DNA of 25,005 nucleotides from a virus, in IMG/VR virus record IMGVR_UViG_3300035198_000094, positions 1-25,005 of that record; one strand, 5' to 3'. The notes beneath the pieces are model-generated. The model was not told the origin of the DNA. It worked only from the letters and a program-made list of their open reading frames with translations, and ran no database searches. The stretch's first letter is position 1. Every line of letters starts with the position of its first letter. Both the position numbers and the translations under genes were made by a program. Positions 7,101-12,361 of this stretch are shown piece by piece.

Positions 7101-7244
7101 ATGTTGATGGGATACCCGTCCGACTGGTGCGAGGTGCTAACCGGGAAGCCCTACAAGGCTTACGGCAACAGCATCATCCCGCAGGTCGCGGCGGTCGTGA
7201 TGCGGGCCATCATGGCGAGGGAGAAAGAGGCGAAGCGTGAGTAA
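7101..7244 (+). CDS. Orphan C-terminal segment of a C5-cytosine methyltransferase
   Basis: This 47-codon ORF starts 4 bp after the LRR stop. It encodes MLMGYPSDWCEVLTG, then KPYKAYGNSIIPQVAAVVMRAI. Both blocks match the end of C5-cytosine DNA methyltransferases, where a 'MGFP..W' segment leads into the conserved GNS/A-xxPQVA motif X. None of the catalytic motifs (FxGxG, PCQ) is present upstream. It is therefore either a decayed fragment or a small stand-alone peptide. The ribosome site is weak (AAGG). Its last codons overlap the next gene, so it is still part of the coupled operon. Confidence 0.55.
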   Translation: MLMGYPSDWCEVLTGKPYKAYGNSIIPQVAAVVMRAIMAREKEAKRE

Positions 7245-7566
7245 CAAGGCGAAGGGTTCTCGGCGAGAGCGGCAGGCCAGAGACTTGCTGCTTGCAACGG
7301 GCCACCTGGTTACCAAGGCGGGCGGGTCGCTGGGGGCTTTCGATCTCATCGCTGTGCCGATGGGTGGCGACAAGATGTATCTCCGCCTGGTTCAGGTCAA
7401 GAGCAATGCGTGGCCCCGCCCGGCGGAGCGCACGGAATTAGAACGGTTGGCAAGGCTCTTGACAAAAACGGTCTGTCCGTCAGTGGAAATATGGAGATAC
7501 GATTACCGAAGGGGTTTGCGCGTTCGTCGCTGGCGCGACGGGCACTGGGAGGACGAGGAGCCATGA
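7237..7566 (+). CDS. Hjc/endonuclease-like PD-(D/E)XK protein
   Basis: The 109-residue protein starts at GTG with GAGAAAGAGG upstream. It shows the arrangement of small Holliday-junction resolvase-like nucleases: an N-terminal helix GSRRERQARDLL with Glu11, then TKAGGSLGAFDLIAV with Asp36, then LVQVKS with Gln53 and Lys55. Archaeal Hjc enzymes use E-D-ExK; here the third acid is Gln, as in some phage relatives. A branched-DNA cleavage role would suit a phage with RecE/RecT. Alternatives are a restriction-like nuclease or an inactive DNA binder. Confidence 0.65.
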   Translation: MSNKAKGSRRERQARDLLLATGHLVTKAGGSLGAFDLIAVPMGGDKMYLRLVQVKSNAWPRPAERTELERLARLLTKTVCPSVEIWRYDYRRGLRVRRWRDGHWEDEEP

Positions 7567-7691
7567 ACCCTGAGCAATCGCGGTTGCTGATTAGGTGGGT
7601 GGGGGTCGGTGCGTTGGCCATGGCGCTCATCGCTGGGATGAACTTCGTTTCGTTCCTCTGCGATTGGTGGCGAGCGTTGTTTGGACAGTGA
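7563..7691 (+). CDS. Small single-pass membrane protein
   Basis: The 42-residue frame starts in an ATGA overlap with the nuclease gene; GAGGAG precedes it. Residues about 11-33 form one hydrophobic helix (WVGVGALAMALIAGMNFVSF), followed by CDWWRALFGQ. The function is unknown. Confidence 0.45.
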   Translation: MNPEQSRLLIRWVGVGALAMALIAGMNFVSFLCDWWRALFGQ

Positions 7692-7705
7692 AAGGAGGCC
7701 AAGCG

Positions 7706-8113
7706 ATGAGCAAACCGGAGAAGTGCCCGAAGCAAAAAGAACGATGTCTTATGTGCGACCGTCCAACGGGACATGGAGGCGGCGAGGATGATTCTCTTTA
7801 TCTGTCAGATGGCCCAGGCCCGCTTTGTGATGACTGTTGGGAGAGGTACGAACGTGGCGGGTGGAAACAGACGAGCCAACTTGAACGCCAACTGGCCCAG
7901 CGCACGGCAGAGCGCGACGCCGAGAAGGCCAGGCGCGAGAAGGTCGAGGCAGAGGTCGAGCGATTGCGGATTTTGGAGGCGGCGGTTCGTGCCTACCGCG
8001 CCGTGTGCATCGATGTGGGCATTGGTTCGGCAGAGATGCGCAACCTGCAATTGGCGGGCCAGGCGGTGGACGCCGCGCTGGACGCCATCGAAGCCGCAAG
8101 GGAGAAGCCATGA
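7706..8113 (+). CDS. Zinc-knuckle and coiled-coil protein
   Basis: The 135-residue protein starts at an ATG after AAAGGAGGCC. Two CxxC pairs (CLMC near residue 14, CDDC near 41) suggest a small zinc-binding N-terminal domain. A long coiled coil follows (about 55-90, rich in Arg, Glu and Ala) and a helical tail. Phages often encode such proteins but no function is established. Its stop overlaps the next ATG. Confidence 0.5.
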   Translation: MSKPEKCPKQKERCLMCDRPTGHGGGEDDSLYLSDGPGPLCDDCWERYERGGWKQTSQLERQLAQRTAERDAEKARREKVEAEVERLRILEAAVRAYRAVCIDVGIGSAEMRNLQLAGQAVDAALDAIEAAREKP

Positions 8114-8304
8114 CTTGGTATCGCCGTCAACCCGTGTCCGCCGGTCTTCAGGCGATTCGCCGGGCGGACGATGAGACTTTTATCCGCGCCGCCCGTGAGC
8201 GCAACGAAAATGCGATTCGCAACAGCGCAACGGGCCGCTGGCTACAGGAGGCCCTGCGGAGACTCGCCGGCAAGCGCCGCGAGACGAAGGGAGCGACGCC
8301 ATGA
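8110..8304 (+). CDS. Hypothetical small basic protein
   Basis: This 64-residue frame begins in an ATGA overlap and ends overlapping the methyltransferase start. It is Arg/Ala-rich and helical (about 12-58), with no recognised domain. Its 3' end (GACGAAGGGAGCGACGCC) resembles the sequence before the truncated methyltransferase at 11060, suggesting that this junction was part of the duplicated segment. Confidence 0.45.
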   Translation: MTWYRRQPVSAGLQAIRRADDETFIRAARERNENAIRNSATGRWLQEALRRLAGKRRETKGATP

Positions 8305-9773
8305 CCGAGGCGGTTGACGTTTTCGGCGACGGGCGGGCGGTGCTCTACCAGGGCGACTGCCTGGCGGTCCAGCCGACGCTGCCGGCGGGGAGCGTCCAGT
8401 GCGTCGTGACCAGCCCGCCGTACTGGGGCCTGAGAGTCTATGGGACTGCGCCGCAAACGTGGGGCGGGCGGCCGGATTGCGAGCACCAGTGGACCAGGGC
8501 CTATGGCGGCATGGGACCCGGAAACAAAACCATCCGCGAGCATTCCCTTCAGGACCGTCAATCGCTGAAACGGTCCGAAACTTATAGTAATACCTGTACC
8601 AAGTGCGGCGCGTGGCGGGGCGAACTCGGTAATGAACCGACGCCCGCCCTGTACGTCGAGCATATCGTCCAGGTCTTCCGCGAGGTCCGGCGGGTCCTGC
8701 GCGACGATGGCACGCTGTGGCTGAACCTGGGGGACTCTTATGCCGGGTCTGGCAAAGGACAGACGAAACATGGGACGCTTGCAGGCTACAAACAGGCCAC
8801 AAACGCCGGAAGCCTGACAGGGGCGATGGCCTACGTCGGTAATGGCCTTAAGCCCAAAGACCTTGTGGGCATCCCCTGGCGCGTGGCCTTCGCGCTCCAG
8901 GCGGACGGGTGGTATCTGCGGCAGGACATCATCTGGGCCAAGCCCAACCCCATGCCGGAGAGCGTGACCGACCGATGCACGAAAGCCCATGAGTATGTGT
9001 TCCTCCTGACGAAGAAGCGGCGCTACTTCTACGACGCGGAGGCGGTGAAGGAACGGGTGGCTGCAAGTACGGTTAAACGGGTGGCGCTGGCAGAGTCGCG
9101 GAAAGGCGAGGCTGAGGCCGACAAACAAAGCACCGGTGGCCGAGCCTACAAGCGATGCGCCAGCGCCGCCGTTTCTGTTGACCGCTACGAGCATGGATCT
9201 GACCATCTCGTTTGTGCCCCGAACGGCGATGGCCGCAACCGCCGCTCGGTCTGGACCATCCCGACCGAAGCCTTCCCCGGCAGCCACTTTGCGGTATTCC
9301 CTACCGCCCTGGTCGAGCCGTGCATCCTGGCGGGCACGAGCGCCAAGGGCTGCTGCCCGAAGTGCGGGAAGCCGTGGGAGCGGGTGGTTGGAAAGACGGG
9401 CGAGCGGGATGCCAGCGCCAAGGGCAGCCGGTTTGACGCGGGCAAGACAGCGGCGCGGGATGGCGGGGATAGAACGCAGGCAGGCGAACGGTTTGTGTCC
9501 CGCACTCTTGGCTGGCGTCCGGCCTGCGGCTGTGAATCCGCAATCCGCAATCCGCAATCCGCAATCCCGTGCGTGGTCCTGGACCCCTTCGCCGGCAGCG
9601 GCACCGTCGGGGCCGTGGCCCTGCCCCTGGGCCGGCACTTCATCGGCATCGAGTTGAACCCGGAGTACGTCCAGATGGCCGCCGACCGCATCAAGCGCGC
9701 CGCCGCCCCCGCGACGGCGGTGCTGCCGAAGGTGGCCGACGCGCCGCTGTTTGGCGGAGAAGCGCGGCCATGA
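8301..9773 (+). CDS. Site-specific DNA methyltransferase, beta class (N4-C or N6-A)
   Basis: The 490-residue enzyme should transfer a methyl group from S-adenosylmethionine to an exocyclic amino group in DNA. The catalytic motif IV, TSPPYWGL (residues 37-44), precedes the AdoMet-binding motif I, DPFAGSGTVG (428-437), which is the order of the beta class. SPPY is found in both N4-cytosine and N6-adenine enzymes, so the target base is undecided. Cys pairs (CTKCG, GCCPKCGKPW) suggest a zinc-binding specificity region. Residues near 412-422 come from an in-frame heptamer repeat. The C-terminus ends DAPLFGGEARP, similar to the next protein but one. Protection from host restriction is the likely role. 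Confidence 0.9.
   Translation: MTEAVDVFGDGRAVLYQGDCLAVQPTLPAGSVQCVVTSPPYWGLRVYGTAPQTWGGRPDCEHQWTRAYGGMGPGNKTIREHSLQDRQSLKRSETYSNTCTKCGAWRGELGNEPTPALYVEHIVQVFREVRRVLRDDGTLWLNLGDSYAGSGKGQTKHGTLAGYKQATNAGSLTGAMAYVGNGLKPKDLVGIPWRVAFALQADGWYLRQDIIWAKPNPMPESVTDRCTKAHEYVFLLTKKRRYFYDAEAVKERVAASTVKRVALAESRKGEAEADKQSTGGRAYKRCASAAVSVDRYEHGSDHLVCAPNGDGRNRRSVWTIPTEAFPGSHFAVFPTALVEPCILAGTSAKGCCPKCGKPWERVVGKTGERDASAKGSRFDAGKTAARDGGDRTQAGERFVSRTLGWRPACGCESAIRNPQSAIPCVVLDPFAGSGTVGAVALPLGRHFIGIELNPEYVQMAADRIKRAAAPATAVLPKVADAPLFGGEARP
9535..9569 (+). repeat. In-frame heptamer tandem repeat (AATCCGC)
   Basis: Four perfect AATCCGC units (9535-9562) plus a degenerate fifth lie inside the methyltransferase gene, just before motif I. 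Because 7 is not a multiple of 3, the units are read in different frames and give AIRNPQSAI-type peptide. This heptamer recurs in genomes of several GC-rich bacterial groups, so it may have come from a host repeat. Confidence 0.85.
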
Positions 9774-9886
9774 CCGTCCCCGACGACCTGTGGACGCTGA
9801 CGGTCGAGGAGGTCGCCGAGGCCCTCGGCAAGTCTCGTGAGGTTCTGAGAGAAAGGAACTACGATGGCACGGTTCATCCGGTTTGA
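9770..9886 (+). CDS. Hypothetical small protein, first copy of a duplicated ORF
   Basis: The 38-residue frame begins in an ATGA overlap with the methyltransferase stop. Its first 58 bp after the ATG (9773-9830) match 10981-11038 at 54 of 58 positions. The peptide, PDDLWTLTVEEVAEALGKS, looks like the first helices of a small DNA-binding domain. It overlaps the next gene. Confidence 0.45.
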   Translation: MTVPDDLWTLTVEEVAEALGKSREVLRERNYDGTVHPV

Positions 9887-10112
9887 GCCAGGAAACCCGA
9901 TTGACGGCAAGCCTGCGTACAGGGTCGTGAACAAACGCCACGGCGACCTGCTCGCCGCGATTTACTGGTATCCGCCTTGGCGGACTTATATCTTTCATTC
10001 AAGCGACGAGGCCGTGTGGTCGCAAGACTGCCTGGCCGACGTGCAGGCGTTCATGGCCACGCTGGACAAGGCGGTCGATTTGCCCCTGTTCGCCGGAGAA
10101 ACGAGGCCATGA
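9864..10112 (+). CDS. Conserved phage protein of unknown function
   Basis: The 82-residue protein starts at an ATG with AGAAAGGAACTACG upstream. The central AYRVVNKRHGDLLAAIYWYP plus WRTYIFHSSDEAVWSQDCLADV resembles a family I have seen in many tailed phages, with an aromatic-rich beta-sheet core; it has no known activity. It ends DLPLFAGETRP, close to the methyltransferase tail DAPLFGGEARP, which may be a sliding-clamp-binding type motif or a shared duplication scar. It overlaps the radical-SAM start by ATGA. Confidence 0.6.
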   Translation: MARFIRFEPGNPIDGKPAYRVVNKRHGDLLAAIYWYPPWRTYIFHSSDEAVWSQDCLADVQAFMATLDKAVDLPLFAGETRP

Positions 10113-10978
10113 ACGGCATCATCCGCGTCTTTCCGCGCCGGACCGCCGCGACGCCCGATGACGACTGGGCGTTTGTCGGCCCACCTCCCCTTCCGGGGAT
10201 GAGGCCGCCGGCGCAGGACGTCCGGGCCATTCACGTCTCAACCGCGTTCACCTGGGACAAGCCGGCGGCGTTCCGGCTCCTGGTCGATTGGACCCATACC
10301 TATGGGCATGTCCCCGGGAACATGGGCGGGCCCGCGTTTGATGAACCCGGGGGCGAGTTCACCCCCGGCCTGTATCTGCGAAAAGGCTACGTGATCACGA
10401 GCCGCGGCTGCGTCCGGCGCTGTCCCTGGTGTCTGGCGGCGCAGCGGGAAGGCGGAATCCGCGAATTGTCCATCCGCGCCGGCCATGACGTCTTGGATAA
10501 CAACCTCCTGGCCTGCTCGCGCGGGCACATCCGGGCCGTGCTCGATATGCTTGCGGATCAACCCGAGCCGGCCCGGTTTACCGGCGGCCTGGATGCCCGT
10601 CTGCTCCTGACGATGCCCGATGTGGCGACCAGGATCGCCCGCGGCCGGCTCGATGTGGCCTACCTCGCCTACGATTCGCCCGCGGCGTGGGCTCCAGTTG
10701 AGCGGGCGATCAAGATGCTCCTGGATGCGGGCGGCTGGCGCGACGGCCAGGGACGCCGCAAGATCGGCGTCTACGTCCTGGCCGGATTTGATCCCCTGGA
10801 TACCGAGAGCGCCATCGTCGAGCGGGCGGGCCAGGTTGTCGCGGCCGGGGCCACGCCGTTCCTGATGGTCTACCGCCCGCCGACGTCGCAGAAGGATGCC
10901 AGGCTCGAAGGCCTGAAACGTTCGCTCCGCCGCTGGATGCGCCCTACCTCGATCTTCGCCGCCCACGAGGTTCTATGA
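10109..10978 (+). CDS. Radical SAM protein
   Basis: The 289-residue protein starts at an ATG after AACGAGGCC. CVRRCPWC supplies Cys101, Cys105 and Cys108 in the CxxxCxxC arrangement that binds the 4Fe-4S cluster of radical S-adenosylmethionine enzymes. Before it comes YVITSRGC, the usual strand. Later strands (FTGGLDARLL, VAYLAYDSP, IGVYVLAGFD, PFLMVYRPP) fit the partial TIM barrel. No auxiliary cluster motif or cobalamin domain is obvious. Its place directly after a DNA methyltransferase suggests a role in nucleic-acid modification, but the substrate is unknown. Confidence 0.75.
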   Translation: MNGIIRVFPRRTAATPDDDWAFVGPPPLPGMRPPAQDVRAIHVSTAFTWDKPAAFRLLVDWTHTYGHVPGNMGGPAFDEPGGEFTPGLYLRKGYVITSRGCVRRCPWCLAAQREGGIRELSIRAGHDVLDNNLLACSRGHIRAVLDMLADQPEPARFTGGLDARLLLTMPDVATRIARGRLDVAYLAYDSPAAWAPVERAIKMLLDAGGWRDGQGRRKIGVYVLAGFDPLDTESAIVERAGQVVAAGATPFLMVYRPPTSQKDARLEGLKRSLRRWMRPTSIFAAHEVL

Positions 10979-11067
10979 CGACCGCCCCCGACGATCTGCG
11001 GACGCTGACGGTCGAGGAGGTCGCCGAGGTCCTCGGCATGGACGCGAAGGGAAAGCCGCATGACTGA
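10975..11067 (+). CDS. Second, truncated copy of the small ORF at 9770
   Basis: A 30-residue ORF, starting in an ATGA overlap with the radical-SAM gene. It repeats the beginning of the 9770 ORF (TLTVEEVAE shared) and then changes to GMDAKGKPHD. Its end resembles the DNA just before the methyltransferase start. It reads as a fusion formed by duplication and deletion; it may or may not still be expressed. Confidence 0.4.
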   Translation: MTTAPDDLRTLTVEEVAEVLGMDAKGKPHD

Positions 11068-11182
11068 CCTGCAGAGGCGGCTGGACGTGCTCGGCGACGG
11101 GCGGGCGGCGCTGGCGAAGGTGGCTGACGCGCCGCTGTTTGAGGCCGCGCCGGGCACGCTGGCTCCGGGCGGCGGGGGCTGA
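11060..11182 (+). pseudogene. Internally deleted methyltransferase remnant
   Basis: This 40-codon ORF joins the start of the methyltransferase to its end. It begins MTDLQRRLDVLGDGRAAL, matching VDVFGDGRAVL of the full gene, with 18 identical bases (8323-8340 and 11091-11108). It then jumps to AKVADAPLFEA, matching PKVADAPLFGG, with 25 of 26 bases identical (9728-9753 and 11116-11141). All catalytic motifs are lost. The frame is intact, so a short peptide could still be made. Confidence 0.7.
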
Positions 11183-11194
11183 GGCGGATTTTGC

Positions 11195-11224
11195 TTGACA
11201 GCCCTACCGTCCTTATGGTAGGGT
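11195..11224 (+). promoter_or_regulatory. Sigma-70 promoter with palindromic operator in the spacer
   Basis: TTGACA (11195-11200) lies 18 bp from TAGGGT (11219-11224). The spacer holds a perfect 7-bp inverted repeat, CCCTACC (11202-11208) and GGTAGGG (11217-11223), which overlaps the -10 box and is therefore well placed for repressor binding. The predicted start, about 11231-11232, coincides with the first base of the structured leader. Confidence 0.7.
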
Positions 11225-11231
11225 GACACTT

Positions 11232-11355
11232 GGAAGGCACAAGGCACAGTAGCATGAAACGCGACTCAAAAGGAACCGGTGTAGTTCGTCAGGGACAGGG
11301 CGCTACTGTGCCTTGCCTTCCACCCTGGCGGACTACATCGGTTTCTTTTGGAGTC
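11232..11355 (+). ncRNA. Structured 5' leader with two interleaved long stems
   Basis: Two long complementary pairs interleave in the order 1-2-1'-2'. Stem 1 pairs 11232-11253 with 11302-11321: 20 bp with a 2-nt bulge at 11239-11240. Stem 2 pairs 11268-11294 with 11323-11349: 27 contiguous bp including four G-U pairs. It is extended by GACTC (11263-11267) with GAGTC (11351-11355) after one bulged G. All wobbles are G-U in the + strand RNA and would be A-C mismatches on the other strand, which argues for + strand RNA function. The loops are too short for both full stems at once, so this is either a partial pseudoknot or a two-state switch. The GGAG ribosome site of the next gene (11350-11353) lies in the 3' arm of stem 2. 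Confidence 0.8.
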
Positions 11356-11385
11356 CCCAATGTCAAGGCGACCTGTGACCTCTAA
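11254..11385 (+). CDS. Possible leader peptide within the structured RNA
   Basis: A 43-codon ORF begins with MKRDSKGTGVV directly after the first arm of stem 1, runs through both stems, and stops 23 nt past the start codon of the next gene in another frame. AAGG at 11241-11244 is a possible ribosome site but would be buried in stem 1. Translation would open the stems and couple to the downstream start. Expression is not shown; the ORF could be accidental. Confidence 0.35.
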   Translation: MKRDSKGTGVVRQGQGATVPCLPPWRTTSVSFGVPNVKATCDL

Positions 11386-12361
11386 TCGCGACACCGACAA
11401 CCCGTGGTTTCCTTTTTTTGTGCAAGATTACATGGCCGACGAGGCGGTAAAAAGCGTCTCCTTGGCGGCACAAGGTCTGTGGGTGAGAATGCTCTGTTTG
11501 ATGCACCGTTCTCCCCGTCGCGGTATCCTATTGAAACCGAGCGGCGAACAGCCTGATAGCAAATGGCTGGCAAGTCAGATAGGTGCTTCTGAACCGGAAG
11601 TTGCGGAACTTCTAAAAGAATTGGAATCAGAAAAGGTGTTTTCACGCAACGAAAACGGCTCTATTTACAACAGGCGCATGCGAAAAGAAGCGTTGGTATC
11701 GGAACGCAAGGCTAAAGCGGGCCGGCTCGGCGGGCTGGCAAAAGCCAAGCAGAAAAACACGCCTCTTTTTGATGAGTTTTCAGATAGCAAATCGCTAGCA
11801 GCCTCTGGATCTGGATCTGGTTATGGATGTGGTTGTAGTAGTAAAGAGGATGTTGTTAAAGAAGAAGAAGAAGAAGAAAAAAAAGAAGAAACGGGACCCC
11901 AAAGCAAGACGAAAGCAAAAGGAAAGCAAAATGAAACTGAAAAAGAGATTATCATACTCTATCAGCAGCGCGTGAAATCAACCGTCCAGGGCGACACCAG
12001 CGGACCCCAGGCCCGCAAGAACGTGGCCCGACTCATCCGCGAAGGCCAGACACCCGCCGACCTGCGCCAAGCCGTCCTCAACTATGCCGACTTCTGTACC
12101 ATCCTCGGCAAAGAACCTCAGTTTCGCAAGAACGCCGGGAACTTCTTCGGGCGCGAGGCGGTGTACGAGGGTTTCCTGCCGCAAGCCTACAAGAAGCCGC
12201 AACAACCGGGCGGAGGCGAAAAGCCCTGGCGCAATTTTGACATCGATGGGCCGCGCCCGATCCCCCCGCCGGCCTACTTGGACGAGGTGACGGGCGGGCC
12301 GTTGCCGGACTGGTTAAAGGAGTTAAGGGCCGGAACGAAAAAAGAGGAAGCCAAATCTTGA
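11360..12361 (+). CDS. Phage replication initiator / primosome-like protein
   Basis: The 333-residue protein starts at the ATG at 11360, 6 bp after GGAG; a TTG at 11348 is possible. The N-terminal domain, with NPWFPFFVQDYMAD and SLAAQGLWVRMLCLM, has the winged-helix pattern of phage replisome organisers (DnaD/DUF1376-like). A low-complexity linker follows (about 140-195, Ser/Gly then Glu/Lys runs). The C-terminal part (about 195-280) resembles a DnaD/helicase-loader-type helical domain. The gene immediately precedes DnaB, so recruitment or loading of the helicase at the origin is the likely role. The linker DNA is strikingly AT-rich. Family is inferred from pattern and context. Confidence 0.7.
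   Translation: MSRRPVTSNRDTDNPWFPFFVQDYMADEAVKSVSLAAQGLWVRMLCLMHRSPRRGILLKPSGEQPDSKWLASQIGASEPEVAELLKELESEKVFSRNENGSIYNRRMRKEALVSERKAKAGRLGGLAKAKQKNTPLFDEFSDSKSLAASGSGSGYGCGCSSKEDVVKEEEEEEKKEETGPQSKTKAKGKQNETEKEIIILYQQRVKSTVQGDTSGPQARKNVARLIREGQTPADLRQAVLNYADFCTILGKEPQFRKNAGNFFGREAVYEGFLPQAYKKPQQPGGGEKPWRNFDIDGPRPIPPPAYLDEVTGGPLPDWLKELRAGTKKEEAKS
11804..11890 (+). repeat. Hexamer repeats and AT-rich/GAA tract (candidate origin)
   Basis: Six consecutive degenerate hexamers (TCTGGA, TCTGGA, TCTGGT, TATGGA, TGTGGT, TGTAGT) occupy 11804-11839 and are followed by a purine tract of GAA triplets (11861-11890). The base composition is far more AT-rich than its surroundings. In lambda-like and lactococcal-type phages the origin lies inside the initiator gene, as repeats next to an AT-rich segment; this region fits that plan. 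Confidence 0.45.

Noticed and set aside
8148-9998. 616-codon open frame on the minus strand opposite the methyltransferase
   Set aside because: It is the antisense shadow of a GC-rich coding region; the plus strand has clear methyltransferase motifs and the minus product is Arg/Pro-rich without motifs.
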